Both the position numbers and the translations under genes were made by a program. The notes under the pieces were generated by a model, which saw only the letters and a program-made list of their open reading frames with translations, was not told the origin of the DNA and searched no databases. From NCBI GenBank assembly GCA_934500705.1, contig CAKSTI010000007.1, forward strand, positions 62,001 to 126,000: a DNA stretch of 64,000 nt. The letters run 5' to 3'. Origin of the DNA: an uncultured Clostridia bacterium. Lineage in GTDB: Bacteria; Bacillota; Clostridia; UMGS1810. Shown here in pieces: positions 52,701 through 62,877 of this stretch (its first letter is position 1; every line of letters begins with the position of its first letter).

Positions 52701-54587
52701 CTATTCAAGTTCAAACGCACCGGTATAGAGCTGATAATACTGCCCCTTCTGTTCGAGGAGTTCCTCGTGACTGCCACGCTCGGCAATTTTGCCGTGGTCA
52801 AGGACTATGATAACGTCGGAGTTCTTAACGGTGGACAGTCTGTGGGCTATTACAAACACCGTTCTGCCCTTCATAAGTGCGTCCATACCCTTTTGGACTA
52901 TTGCCTCGGTTCTGGTATCAATGGACGAGGTTGCCTCGTCAAGTATCATAACCGGAGGGTCGGCAACGGCAACTCTCGCAATGGAGAGCAGCTGGCGCTG
53001 ACCCTGGGAAAGGCTTGCGCCGTTCTCGGTGAGGAACGTGTCGTAGCCGTCGGGAAGTCTTGTGATAAAGTCGTCCGCACCGGCGAGCTTTGCGGCGGCT
53101 ATGCACTCATCGTCCGTGGCGTCGAGCCTGCCGTAGCGAATGTTATCCATAACCGTTCCGGTAAAGAGGTTTGTGTCCTGCAAAACCATACCGAGAGAAC
53201 GCCTTAAATCGCTCTTTTTAATCTTATTTATATTTATGCCGTCATAGCGGATTTTGCCGTCGGCAATGTCATAAAAGCGGTTTATGAGGTTGGTAATGGT
53301 TGTTTTGCCCGCACCCGTTGCGCCGACAAAGGCAACCTTTTGCCCCGGCTTTGCATAAATGGTAACGCCGCTTAAAACACGCTTGCCGGGGACGTACTCA
53401 AAGTCTACGTCAAACAGGCGCACATCACCCGCCAGCTTGGTGTAGGAAACCGTGCCGTCCGCACTGTGGGGGTGCTTCCACGCCCACATACCGGTACGCT
53501 CGCTGCACTCGGTTATTTTGCCGTTTTCCTCTTTGGCATTTACAAGCGTTACATAGCCGTCGTCCGTCTCGGCAGGTTCATCCAGCAGGTCAAATATTCT
53601 CTGCGTGCCGGCAAGTCCCATAATAACGGAATTGAGCTGGTTTGAAACCTGGTTGATATTACCGGCAAACTGCTTTGTCATATTAAGGAACGGCACAACT
53701 ATGCTTATGGAAAGTCCAAGACCCGATATGCTCACGTTGGGAACCTTTAAATACAAAAGCATTCCGCCGCACAGCGCAACCGCAACATAGAGGAGATTGC
53801 CTATGTTATTGAGCATAGGGGCTAAGATATTGGCATATTTATTAGCCTTTTCGGACTGGGTGAAAAGCTCGTTGTTAAAGCGGTCAAAGTCCGCCTCGCT
53901 CTCCTCCTCGTGGCAGAAAACCTTAATAACCTTCTGACCGTTCATCATTTCCTCTATAAAGCCTTCGGTCTTGCCTATTGCGCTCTGCTGGCGCATAAAG
54001 TACTTTGCCGAGCCGCCGCCGATTTTTTTGACAACGCTTGCCATTATCGCCACGCCGAGCACTACGACAACCGTAAGCCACAGGCAGTAATAGAGCATTA
54101 TAAAAAATACGGTGGTAACCATAACGGCAGACATAAGCATCTGAGGAAAGCTCTGGGAAATCATCTGGCGGAGGGTGTCTATATCGTTGGTGTAACGGCT
54201 CATTATATCGCCGTGATGATTTGCGTCAAAATATTTTACGGGCAGAACCTGCATTTTGTCAAACATTTTAACACGCATTTTTTTGAGCGTTCCCTGTGTG
54301 ATTATCGCCATAAACTGGTTAAAGAGAAAACCGGCAATAAGCGAGAGCACATAAAGGCAGATAAGAGTGGTGACTGCCGATGTGACCTCAGGTTTTGCCG
54401 CCGCCCAGTTGCCCGACGGGCCGTAGGTTTCCACAATGGCGATGACCTTTTGCATAAACACCGAGGGAACGGAGCTTACAACTGCGCTCAAAAGCACGCA
54501 GACAAGCGTTACGGGGAGCAAGACGGGATAGAACTCAAACATTGTTTTAATAAGTCTTGATGCGGTGCCCTTTTTATTATTCTTCAT
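52701..54587 (-). CDS. ABC exporter half-transporter with canonical ATPase site
   Basis: A 628-residue ABCB-type exporter subunit: six membrane helices (about 15-325), then a nucleotide-binding domain with Walker A GATGAGKTT near residue 415, signature LSQGQRQ and Walker B VMILDEATSSID with the catalytic Glu. A roughly 60-residue insertion between the two parts (about 335-395, charged and Trp-rich) is typical of the second subunit in YheI/YheH- or LmrCD-like heterodimers. It overlaps the partner gene by 11 bases. ATG at 54587 follows GCAGGTG. Likely exports drugs, lipids or peptides; the substrate cannot be read from sequence. Confidence 0.92.
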   Translation of the reverse strand: MKNNKKGTASRLIKTMFEFYPVLLPVTLVCVLLSAVVSSVPSVFMQKVIAIVETYGPSGNWAAAKPEVTSAVTTLICLYVLSLIAGFLFNQFMAIITQGTLKKMRVKMFDKMQVLPVKYFDANHHGDIMSRYTNDIDTLRQMISQSFPQMLMSAVMVTTVFFIMLYYCLWLTVVVVLGVAIMASVVKKIGGGSAKYFMRQQSAIGKTEGFIEEMMNGQKVIKVFCHEEESEADFDRFNNELFTQSEKANKYANILAPMLNNIGNLLYVAVALCGGMLLYLKVPNVSISGLGLSISIVVPFLNMTKQFAGNINQVSNQLNSVIMGLAGTQRIFDLLDEPAETDDGYVTLVNAKEENGKITECSERTGMWAWKHPHSADGTVSYTKLAGDVRLFDVDFEYVPGKRVLSGVTIYAKPGQKVAFVGATGAGKTTITNLINRFYDIADGKIRYDGININKIKKSDLRRSLGMVLQDTNLFTGTVMDNIRYGRLDATDDECIAAAKLAGADDFITRLPDGYDTFLTENGASLSQGQRQLLSIARVAVADPPVMILDEATSSIDTRTEAIVQKGMDALMKGRTVFVIAHRLSTVKNSDVIIVLDHGKIAERGSHEELLEQKGQYYQLYTGAFELE

Positions 54588-56322
54588 CGCTGTCACCTGC
54601 CTTATTCTGTGATGTATATATCTCTCTGTAAACAGCATTGTTTTTCAAGAGCTCGCTGTGAGTGCCGACTGCGTCAATTCTGCCGCCGTTCATAACGACG
54701 ATTTTGTCGGCGTCCTCAACGGACGAGGTACGCTGTGCAATTATTATCTTTGTGGTTTCGGGGATAAACTCACGCATTGCTTTGCGGATTTTGGCGTCCG
54801 TCTTGGTATCGACTGCGCTTGTGGAGTCGTCAAGGATAAGTATTTTCGGCTTTTTAAGCAGTGCTCTTGCAATGCAGAGGCGCTGTTTCTGTCCGCCGGA
54901 GACGTTTGCTCCGCCCTGCTCTATGAAGGTATCGTAGCCGTCGGGGAAGGTGTCTATAAACTCATCGGCGCACGCAAGACGGCAAGCCTCTTTAATCTCG
55001 TCATCTGTTGCGTTTTTATTGCCCCAGCGCAGATTTTCCTTAATTGTTCCGGAAAACAGAATATTCTTTTGCAAAACCACGGCAACGTTATTTCTTAAAG
55101 TTTCTATGTCATAATCCTTAACATCGAGTCCGCCGACACGCACAACGCCCTCGGTTGCATCGTAGAGGCGGGATATAAGCTGAATAAGCGTGGACTTTGA
55201 CGAGCCTGTACCGCCGATTATGCCGACGGTTTCACCGGACTTTATTTTCAGATTAATGTCGGACAGCGCATATTTCTTAGCCTTTTGAGAGTATTTAAAG
55301 CTGACATTATCAAACTCTATCAGCCCGTCCTTAACGCTTGTTACGGGATTTTCGGGATTTGTAAGCTTGCTTTTTTCATTGAGCACTTCGCAAATTCTCA
55401 TACCGGACTCCCAAGCCATAGTAATCATAACGCAGACCATTGAGAGCATCATAAGGGAATTGAGCATCATAAAGCTATAAGTAAGAAGCGCCGACATCTG
55501 CCCGACGTCAAGCGCCGCACCGCTTGTGGAAATTACGGTGTACGAGCCGAAGCTAAGCACAAAAACCATTACGGCATACAGGCAAAACTGCATAAGCGGA
55601 TTGTTGATTGCGATAATTCGCTCGGCAACGGTAAAGTCGTTACAGACGTCCTGTGCCGCATCGGAAAACTTCTTTTGCTCATAATCCTCACGGACAAAGG
55701 ATTTTACCACCCTCATACCCTTGATGTTTTCCTGGATTGAGCTGTTTAACTTATCGTACTTTTTAAATACTCTGCGAAACATCGGCACAACTTTGAGCGC
55801 AACGGCGGCAAGCCCTGCGCCGAGTATCGGCAGAACAAACAGGAATATCCACGCCATTTTTCCGCCCATTTTAAACGCCATAACAAAGGCAAAAACGAGC
55901 ATAAGCGGAGAGCGGATTGCTATTCTTATTATCATCATATACGCAAGCTGAACGTTGGTTATGTCCGTAGTCATTCTCGTCACAAGCGACGAGGTGGTAA
56001 ACTTATCTATGTTTTCAAAGGAATACATCTGCACGCTGTGAAACATATCCTTTCTCAAATTCTTTGCAAGTCCGCACGATGCGGTTGCGCAGGTAAAACC
56101 GGCAAGCGTGCCGAATGCAAGCGAAAGCAATGCCATAACGGTAAGTTTTGCGCCGTATACGCCTATTGTTCCCATACTGCAGCCTGCTTTGATTTCGTTC
56201 ACCAAATCCGCAATAACAAAGGGTATAATGCACTCCATAACAACTTCCAGGGATACCAAAATCGGAGTGAGAACCGATGGGCGTTTGTACTGACGGATAC
56301 TTTTTGCAAGTGTTTTTATCAT
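54577..56322 (-). CDS. ABC exporter half-transporter with degenerate ATPase site
   Basis: A 581-residue partner of the following subunit: six helices (about 18-300), Walker A GGTGSSKST near residue 372, signature VSGGQKQR and Walker B KILILDDSTSAVD. Asp replaces the catalytic Glu after the Walker B Asp, the mark of the non-hydrolysing site in heterodimeric exporters. Start: ATG at 56322, nine bases after AAAGGAC; a longer frame reaching 56433 crosses a likely promoter (TGTGATACAAT) and is rejected. The two genes form an operon. Confidence 0.92.
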   Translation of the reverse strand: MIKTLAKSIRQYKRPSVLTPILVSLEVVMECIIPFVIADLVNEIKAGCSMGTIGVYGAKLTVMALLSLAFGTLAGFTCATASCGLAKNLRKDMFHSVQMYSFENIDKFTTSSLVTRMTTDITNVQLAYMMIIRIAIRSPLMLVFAFVMAFKMGGKMAWIFLFVLPILGAGLAAVALKVVPMFRRVFKKYDKLNSSIQENIKGMRVVKSFVREDYEQKKFSDAAQDVCNDFTVAERIIAINNPLMQFCLYAVMVFVLSFGSYTVISTSGAALDVGQMSALLTYSFMMLNSLMMLSMVCVMITMAWESGMRICEVLNEKSKLTNPENPVTSVKDGLIEFDNVSFKYSQKAKKYALSDINLKIKSGETVGIIGGTGSSKSTLIQLISRLYDATEGVVRVGGLDVKDYDIETLRNNVAVVLQKNILFSGTIKENLRWGNKNATDDEIKEACRLACADEFIDTFPDGYDTFIEQGGANVSGGQKQRLCIARALLKKPKILILDDSTSAVDTKTDAKIRKAMREFIPETTKIIIAQRTSSVEDADKIVVMNGGRIDAVGTHSELLKNNAVYREIYTSQNKAGDSDEE

Positions 56323-56420
56323 CTGACCAGTCCTTTCCATATGTTGTAACTTATATTGTATCACAATTTCAGTAAGAAATAAACAGTAATTTTGCCGAAA
56401 AATTCCGCTTTTCCGCACAT

Positions 56421-56451
56421 AAAAACGGAGCAAAGTTTACTTTGCTCCGTT
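56421..56451 (-). terminator. Terminator after tRNA-Glu
   Basis: Minus-strand ACGGAGCAAAG/CTTTGCTCCGT stem with a 4-base loop, followed by TTTTTA. Confidence 0.88.
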
Positions 56452-56452
56452 G

Positions 56453-56527
56453 TGGTGACCCCTACGGGAATCGAACCCATGATTGCGCCTTGAGAGGGCG
56501 CCGTCTTAACCGCTTGACCAAGGGGCC
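56453..56527 (-). tRNA. tRNA-Glu(CTC)
   Basis: A 75-base cloverleaf: acceptor GGCCCCT/AGGGGTC with one G-U pair, anticodon stem GCGCC/GGCGC around loop CTCTCAA (anticodon CTC), T-loop TTCGATT and an encoded CCA at 56453-56455. Confidence 0.95.
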
Positions 56528-56547
56528 GTTCTTTGCGGTACCTGCAT

Positions 56548-56576
56548 ATAATATCACATATTTAACCAAAATGCAA
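56548..56576 (-). promoter_or_regulatory. tRNA-Glu promoter
   Basis: Minus-strand TTGCAT (56571-56576), 17-base spacer, extended -10 TGATATTAT (TATTAT at 56548-56553). Confidence 0.75.
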
Positions 56577-56630
56577 GTGTTTTTTTGAAATTTTTAAAAA
56601 TTTTTTATTCGGTAATAAAAATTAACCTTG

Positions 56631-56659
56631 TTGACGGCGCACATTAAATGTGGTAAAAT
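56631..56659 (+). promoter_or_regulatory. Promoter of the ispG-polC operon
   Basis: TTGACG (56631-56636), 17-base spacer, TAAAAT (56654-56659), 30 bases before the start codon. Confidence 0.75.
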
Positions 56660-56689
56660 AATAACATCGTAAAAAACGGCGGTGGAAAA

Positions 56690-57736
56690 ATGACAAAGAA
56701 AATTAAAATAGGAAACAAATATATAGGCGGCGGCAGCAACGTACTCATACAATCTATGTGCAACACCAAAACGGCGGACGCAGACTCCACAGCAGCGCAG
56801 ATTTTAAAACTCGAAAACGCCGGGTGCGACATTATCCGTGTGGCGGTGCCGAACGAGGAAAGTGCGGTATCCATCGGTGAGATAAAGAAAAAAATCAACA
56901 TTCCGCTTGTTGCGGACATTCACTTTGACTACCGCCTTGCGGTAAAGAGCATGGAGCACGGGGCGGACAAGGTGAGAATTAACCCCGGAAACATCGGCTC
57001 GGAGGAGGGCGTGCGCATTGTTGCGCAAAACGCCAAAAAGTTTGGCGTGCCCATAAGGATAGGCGTAAACAGCGGCTCGGTGGAAAAAGACCTGTTAAAA
57101 AAATACGGCTCGCCGACGCCGGAGGCAATGGCGGAGAGCGCAAAGCGGCACATTGATATGCTGCTTAAATACGATTTTGACGACATTGTGGTGTCGCTCA
57201 AAGCGTCGGACGTCAACAAGACAATCGACGCATACCGTCTGATGAGTCAAATGTACGACTTCCCCCTGCACCTCGGAGTTACCGAGGCAGGCACGTTTTT
57301 GGGCGGAACGGTTAAGTCGGCAATAGGAATAGGCTCGCTCTTAAAGGACGGAATAGGCGACACAATCCGTGTATCGCTCACGGACGACCCGATTAAGGAA
57401 GTCGTTGTGGCAAAGGAAATTTTAAAGGCGCTCGGTATGAGGGACAACCTGCCGACCTTTATCTCCTGCCCCACGTGCGGAAGGACAAACATAGGACTTA
57501 TAGACCTTGCCCGGAGAGTGGAGAACTATCTGCAAAGCGTGAATATGGGCATAACCGTGGCTGTGATGGGCTGTGCGGTAAACGGCCCCGGCGAGGCAAG
57601 AGAGGCGGACATCGGCATTGCCGGCGGAAACGGCGAAGGTCTGATATTCAAAAAAGGCGAAATACTGAGAAAGGTCCCGGAGGACAGGCTCTTTGACGAG
57701 CTTGTGTGCGAGATAGAAAAAATGAAGGAGCAATAA
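56690..57736 (+). CDS. ispG: 4-hydroxy-3-methylbut-2-enyl diphosphate synthase (IspG/GcpE)
   Basis: A 348-residue iron-sulfur enzyme of the non-mevalonate isoprenoid pathway, reductively opening MEcPP to HMBPP. The N-terminal TIM barrel carries NVLIQSMCNT, PLVADIHFDYRLA and DKVRINPGNIG. The C-terminal cluster domain has the 4Fe-4S ligands C260 and C263 (CPTCGR), C295 (GCAVNGPGE) and the glutamate seven residues later. Length is normal for bacteria. ATG at 56690 lies just after a purine-rich GGTGG. polC begins directly after its stop codon, so the two are one operon. Confidence 0.97.
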   Translation: MTKKIKIGNKYIGGGSNVLIQSMCNTKTADADSTAAQILKLENAGCDIIRVAVPNEESAVSIGEIKKKINIPLVADIHFDYRLAVKSMEHGADKVRINPGNIGSEEGVRIVAQNAKKFGVPIRIGVNSGSVEKDLLKKYGSPTPEAMAESAKRHIDMLLKYDFDDIVVSLKASDVNKTIDAYRLMSQMYDFPLHLGVTEAGTFLGGTVKSAIGIGSLLKDGIGDTIRVSLTDDPIKEVVVAKEILKALGMRDNLPTFISCPTCGRTNIGLIDLARRVENYLQSVNMGITVAVMGCAVNGPGEAREADIGIAGGNGEGLIFKKGEILRKVPEDRLFDELVCEIEKMKEQ

Positions 57737-60700
57737 ATGTCACCTACAAGCTACAAACTTGACAATTTAATAAAAGAAATACCCGTGCCGGACGAGCTTG
57801 CCGACTGCGTGATATACAGCACAAACGCCGTCTCGGCGGAGAGGAAAATGGAAATCACCGTAGTGAGCGAAAACCTCGTGAGCTATGACGTGATAGAAAA
57901 ATACAAAAAAGAAGTGCGCCAAAAATACAGTCTCAGCGAATTTATTCTCAGAATAAAGTACGAAAATCTGGGGATTGACGACATCGACATAAACGCATAC
58001 TACAAAAATCTGGTTTTCTATGTAAATGAGATAATAAGCGGTGTGCGCCACCTCTTTACGGGGAGCAGTGCGCAGTACCGGGACGGCGTTCTTACCGTTC
58101 ACTGCCTGTACGGAACGGATATGCTCGGCGAGTTAAAATGTGCTCAGACTATGGAAAAACTCATTAAGAGTCAGCTTAAAGCAGATGTTGAGGTAGTCTT
58201 TGAGGACGACAGCAACATTGAGGAGATGGAGCGCAAAAAGGCTGAGGAGTTAAAGCATATGGCACCGCCCCCGCCGCAACCTACGCAGACGGCGTATGTG
58301 CCCGTACCCGAACCGGAGGAGGAAGAGGAGAGCGAGGCGCTTATGGGAAAAGACATAAGCGCAGAAACTCCCATAGAAATATCCGACATAGGCGAGGACG
58401 GCGGCAGAGTGGTAACGGAGGGCGAGATACTCTCAACCGACTCACGTGAGCTTAAAAGCGGAAAAACTCTGCTCTCATTCTTTATTGCCGACAACAAGAG
58501 CGCATACTCGTGCAAGGCATTTTTGCCGCAGAACAAGGCGAAAAAGATATTGGGCAATATAAAAAAGAAAATGTACGTAAAAGTGCGTGGCAAAGTGCAG
58601 TATGACAACTACGCCAAGGAAAACGTAATGATTGTAAACGACGTTGTAAAGGCTCACAAAAAGATGCGAATGGACACCGCCGACGACAAGCGGATAGAGC
58701 TGCATATGCACACCAAGATGAGCACGATGGACGCAATGACAGACGTGGAAACGCTCGTTGAAACCGCTATTGCCTGGGGTCACAAGGCAATAGCCGTGAC
58801 CGACCACGGAAACGTGCAGGCGTTCCCCAACGCAATGCACGCCGCAAAGGACAAGATTAAGGTTCTCTACGGTGTGGAGTGCTATTTGGTAAATGACAGC
58901 ACGCAGATTGTATCCAAGCCGACGGACCGCAGTCTTGACACGGAATTTGTGGTGTTTGACCTGGAAACAACGGGTCTGCACGCAAGCAAGGACGCAATAA
59001 TCGAGATTGGCGCAGTAAAGATTAAGGGCAGGGAGATTGTAGACAGGTTCGGCACGTTTGTTGACCCGGAAAGACCGATACCGCCTAACATTACGGAGAT
59101 AACCTCAATTACGGACGAGATGGTGGCGGGTGCGCCCAAAATTGACTCTGCGCTCAAAGACTTTTACGACTTTGCCGGGGACGCTGTGCTTGTGGCGCAC
59201 AATGCGGCGTTTGACACGGGATTTTTAAAGCAATGGTCGCAAAACTGCGGTATGGAGTATAACTTTGTGCACTTGGACACGCTGGAACTTGCACGGTGCA
59301 CGGTGGAGGGCGTTAAAAACTACAAGCTCGACACACTCACAAAGCACTTTAAGGTTAAACTTTTAAATCACCACCGTGCCGTGGACGATGCGGCGGCAAC
59401 GGGCGAGGTGTTTTTGGAACTGCTCGCACTGCTTGACGAACACGGCATTGACAACTTAAAAGACGTAAACACCTCGCTTGCGGGCAAGGTGGACATAAAA
59501 TCTCTCAGAATGTACCACTGCATACTGCTTGTGCAGTCGCAAAAGGGAATGAGAAATCTATACAACCTCATATCCAAATCGCACCTCGACTATTTTTACA
59601 AAAAGCCGAGAATGCCAAAGAGCCTTATCCAGCAGTACAGAGAGGGAATTATTGTAGGCTCGGCGTGCGAGGCGGGCGAGCTTTACCGTGCGATACTGGA
59701 AAACCCGTACAACCTCGACTACGACAAGCTCAACAACATAATTAACTTTTATGACTACCTCGAAATTCAGCCACTCGGCAACAACGCATTTTTGACGAGA
59801 AACGGCTCTGTTTCGAGCGCAGAGGACTTAAAGTATATAAACAAGACAATTATCGAACTCGGCAGACGAAACAACAAGCTGACCGTTGCGACGTGCGACG
59901 TTCACTTTTTAAACCCGGAGGACGAGATTTACAGGCGCATACTTATGGCAGGTCAGGGGTATGACGATGCGGATATGCAGCCGCCGCTGTATTTGAGAAC
60001 AACGCAGGAAATGCTGGCGGAATTTGACTACCTGGGCGATAAACTCGCAAGGGAAGTCGTAATTGAAAACCCCAACAAAATTGCCGATATGATAGATGAC
60101 GGCATTGTGCCCGTACCGCCGGACAAAGCACCGCCGGAAATTCCCAACTCCGACGAAATATTAAGGAGCAGTACATACGAAAAGGCAAAGCGCATTTACG
60201 GCGAGGATTTGCCGAAAATCGTAAAGGACAGAATTGACGTTGAACTTAACTCCATAATCAGCAACGGCTACTCCGTGCTCTATGTTATTGCGCAAAAGCT
60301 CGTGCGCAAGTCGAACAGCGACGGATACCTGGTAGGTTCGAGAGGTTCTGTCGGCTCGTCGCTTGTGGCATTTATGAGTGACATAACAGAGGTTAACTCG
60401 CTGTGTCCGCACTACGTATGCCCAAACTGCAAGCACAGCGAATTTATAACCGACGGCTCGCAGGCGAGCGGCTGCGATATGGACGACAAGGACTGCCCGG
60501 AGTGCGGTACAAAGATGATTAAAGACGGCTACGACATTCCGTTTGAAACCTTCCTCGGTTTCAGCGGTGACAAAGAGCCGGATATTGACCTTAACTTCTC
60601 CGGCGACTATCAGCCGAGGGCGCACAAGTACATTGAGGAACTCTTCGGCAAAACGCACGTTTTCAGAGCCGGCACAATAGGCACGGTTGCGGAGAAAACG

Positions 60701-62005
60701 GCATACGGATATGTAAAGAAATACTACGAGGAAAAGGGTCAGTACGTTACCAATGCACAGATTGAGCGCCTTGTTAAAGGCTGTACGGGCGTTAAGCGCA
60801 CCACGGGTCAGCACCCCGGCGGAATTATAGTTGTGCCAAAGTCCAGAGACGTGCACGAGTTCTCCCCCATTCAGCACCCGGCGGACGACAAGGAGAGCGG
60901 AATTATAACACTGCACTTTGACTACCACTCCATAGACTCAAACCTGTTGAAACTCGACATACTCGGCCACGATGACCCGACGGTAATCAGAATGCTGCAA
61001 GACCTGACCGGCATTGACCCACGCACGGTGCCGATGGGCGACAAGGAAACTATGAGCCTGTTTTTAAACACCGACGCACTCGGCGTTACACCGGAGCAGA
61101 TAAACAGCCCTGTGGGAACATACGCCGTGCCGGAGTTCGGTACAAACTTTGTACGCCAGATGCTCGTTGACACCAAACCGACAACCTTTGCCGAGCTTGT
61201 GAGAATATCCGGTCTGTCGCACGGAACGGACGTGTGGACTGGCAATGCCCAGGAGCTTGTGCGACAGGGCATATGCACTCTTAAAGACGCAATATGTACC
61301 CGTGACGACATTATGGTTTACTTAATTCATCACGGAGTCGAAAACGCAAAGGCGTTCAAGATAATGGAGAGCGTCCGCAAAGGTAAGGGTCTGACCGAGG
61401 AATTTGAGGCGACAATGCGTGAGCACGATGTGCCGGACTGGTACATTAAGTCGTGCAAAAAGATAAAATATATGTTCCCCAAAGCGCACGCAGTTGCATA
61501 TGTGACAAGTGCATACCGCATAGCGTACTTTAAGGTGCACTATCCAAAGGAGTTCTACTGTTCGTACTTTACGGTGCGTGCCGACGAATTTGACTCGGAG
61601 CTTATGGCATCGGGCGAGGAGAAGGCAAGGGAAAGCATAAGAATGTTGGAGGCAAAAAAGGCGGCTAAGGAAACCACCGCCAAAGAGGAAAACGTAATTA
61701 CCATTTTAGAGGTTGTAATTGAGATGTATTCAAGGGGAATCACGTTTGACACGATTGACCTGTATAAGTCGGACTCGACCAAGTTTATTCCGACCGAAAC
61801 CGGCATACTGCCGCCGCTTAACGCTATGCCCGGAGTGGGAACAAATGCCGCAAAGAGCATTGTGGACGCACGTGACGGAGACAAGTTTGACTCTGTTGAG
61901 GACTTGCAGCAGCGTTCCAAGGTAAACAAAACGGTGCTCGAAGTTATGCGCAATTCCGGAATATTAAACGGTCTGCCGGAGAGCAGCCAGATGACATTTT
62001 TCTAA
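57737..62005 (+). CDS. polC: DNA polymerase III alpha subunit, Gram-positive PolC type
   Basis: A 1422-residue replicative polymerase with built-in proofreading. An N-terminal region precedes an OB-fold (about 220-310). The PHP domain starts at ELHMHTKMS (H323) and is split by a DEDD exonuclease with DLETTG at 408 and AHNAAFDTGF near 485. The polymerase palm includes the EPDIDLNFSGDYQ block with catalytic D949/D951, a zinc-binding segment with CPNC and CPEC just before it, LKLDILGHDD, and a C-terminal helix-hairpin-helix region (MPGVGTNAAKSI). This architecture is specific to Firmicutes and relatives. ATG at 57737 follows AAGGAG and sits directly behind ispG. Confidence 0.97.
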   Translation: MSPTSYKLDNLIKEIPVPDELADCVIYSTNAVSAERKMEITVVSENLVSYDVIEKYKKEVRQKYSLSEFILRIKYENLGIDDIDINAYYKNLVFYVNEIISGVRHLFTGSSAQYRDGVLTVHCLYGTDMLGELKCAQTMEKLIKSQLKADVEVVFEDDSNIEEMERKKAEELKHMAPPPPQPTQTAYVPVPEPEEEEESEALMGKDISAETPIEISDIGEDGGRVVTEGEILSTDSRELKSGKTLLSFFIADNKSAYSCKAFLPQNKAKKILGNIKKKMYVKVRGKVQYDNYAKENVMIVNDVVKAHKKMRMDTADDKRIELHMHTKMSTMDAMTDVETLVETAIAWGHKAIAVTDHGNVQAFPNAMHAAKDKIKVLYGVECYLVNDSTQIVSKPTDRSLDTEFVVFDLETTGLHASKDAIIEIGAVKIKGREIVDRFGTFVDPERPIPPNITEITSITDEMVAGAPKIDSALKDFYDFAGDAVLVAHNAAFDTGFLKQWSQNCGMEYNFVHLDTLELARCTVEGVKNYKLDTLTKHFKVKLLNHHRAVDDAAATGEVFLELLALLDEHGIDNLKDVNTSLAGKVDIKSLRMYHCILLVQSQKGMRNLYNLISKSHLDYFYKKPRMPKSLIQQYREGIIVGSACEAGELYRAILENPYNLDYDKLNNIINFYDYLEIQPLGNNAFLTRNGSVSSAEDLKYINKTIIELGRRNNKLTVATCDVHFLNPEDEIYRRILMAGQGYDDADMQPPLYLRTTQEMLAEFDYLGDKLAREVVIENPNKIADMIDDGIVPVPPDKAPPEIPNSDEILRSSTYEKAKRIYGEDLPKIVKDRIDVELNSIISNGYSVLYVIAQKLVRKSNSDGYLVGSRGSVGSSLVAFMSDITEVNSLCPHYVCPNCKHSEFITDGSQASGCDMDDKDCPECGTKMIKDGYDIPFETFLGFSGDKEPDIDLNFSGDYQPRAHKYIEELFGKTHVFRAGTIGTVAEKTAYGYVKKYYEEKGQYVTNAQIERLVKGCTGVKRTTGQHPGGIIVVPKSRDVHEFSPIQHPADDKESGIITLHFDYHSIDSNLLKLDILGHDDPTVIRMLQDLTGIDPRTVPMGDKETMSLFLNTDALGVTPEQINSPVGTYAVPEFGTNFVRQMLVDTKPTTFAELVRISGLSHGTDVWTGNAQELVRQGICTLKDAICTRDDIMVYLIHHGVENAKAFKIMESVRKGKGLTEEFEATMREHDVPDWYIKSCKKIKYMFPKAHAVAYVTSAYRIAYFKVHYPKEFYCSYFTVRADEFDSELMASGEEKARESIRMLEAKKAAKETTAKEENVITILEVVIEMYSRGITFDTIDLYKSDSTKFIPTETGILPPLNAMPGVGTNAAKSIVDARDGDKFDSVEDLQQRSKVNKTVLEVMRNSGILNGLPESSQMTFF

Positions 62006-62022
62006 AAACCGAGGGGATTTTT

Positions 62023-62874
62023 GTGAGCAAAGAGGGAAGAAGGATTAAAACACTGCCGCCTATGAATGTGATGACGGCGTACATAATGCCCGACCGCAAC
62101 GGGGCGTCCAACCTGTTCTCGTGCGAGATTGACATTACGGAAACGGAAAAGTTCATAAGCCAAAAGCGCAAAGAAGGGCTTAAAGGTTTGGGACTTATGC
62201 ACATTGTAATGGCGTCATATGTGCGAACCATTGCAAAGTACCCCGGCATCAACCGCTTTATACGAGGACAGAGGATTTATGCAAGGAAAAACATCGAAAT
62301 CTGCCTTACCATAAAAAAGGAAATGAGCCTTGATGCGCAGGAAACGGTTGTTAAAATCTGCCCCGACGCAAGCGACAGCCTTGCAGACATTTACAGTCAG
62401 GTGAGCAAGGTTGTGGACGAAAACCGCTGTATAGGCGACGGCAACGCTATGGACACCATTGCAAGGGTACTGGTGTGCATACCGAACGTGTTCTTAAAGT
62501 TCACCGTATGGGCGCTTAAAACCGTTGACTACTTCGGACTTTTGCCACGCTTTCTCACCAAGGCAAGCCCATTCCACGCATCAATGTTCATAACAAATAT
62601 GGGTTCGCTCGGAATACCCCCCATTTTCCACCACCTCTACGACTTCGGCAATGTGCCGGTTTTTATATCGCTCGGTACAAAGCGCACGGCATACGTCACG
62701 GACAAGGACGGCAATGTGCACAAACACAAATACGTAGGAATAAACGTTGTGTGCGACGAGAGAATTTGCGACGGGCACTACTATTCAAAGGCGTTTAAGT
62801 CGCTTAAAAGCCTTATGGAAAACAGCGAAAGCCTGGAACAGAGGGCAGAGTTTGTAAAAGAGGATATAAAGTAA
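62023..62874 (+). CDS. Standalone E2-like/CAT-fold acyltransferase homologue with altered catalytic motif
   Basis: A 283-residue protein resembling the catalytic domain of 2-oxoacid dehydrogenase acyltransferases (chloramphenicol acetyltransferase fold). There is no lipoyl domain or other dehydrogenase subunit nearby. The region ASMFITNMGSLGIPPIFHHLYDFGNVPVFISLGTK is typical. The normally catalytic DHRxxDG motif reads DERICDG at 245-251, with Glu in place of His. Function may therefore be altered or non-enzymatic. The start is GTG at 62023, seven bases after GAGGGG and 17 bases after polC, so it is probably in the same transcript. Confidence 0.75.
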   Translation: MSKEGRRIKTLPPMNVMTAYIMPDRNGASNLFSCEIDITETEKFISQKRKEGLKGLGLMHIVMASYVRTIAKYPGINRFIRGQRIYARKNIEICLTIKKEMSLDAQETVVKICPDASDSLADIYSQVSKVVDENRCIGDGNAMDTIARVLVCIPNVFLKFTVWALKTVDYFGLLPRFLTKASPFHASMFITNMGSLGIPPIFHHLYDFGNVPVFISLGTKRTAYVTDKDGNVHKHKYVGINVVCDERICDGHYYSKAFKSLKSLMENSESLEQRAEFVKEDIK

Positions 62875-62877
62875 AAA

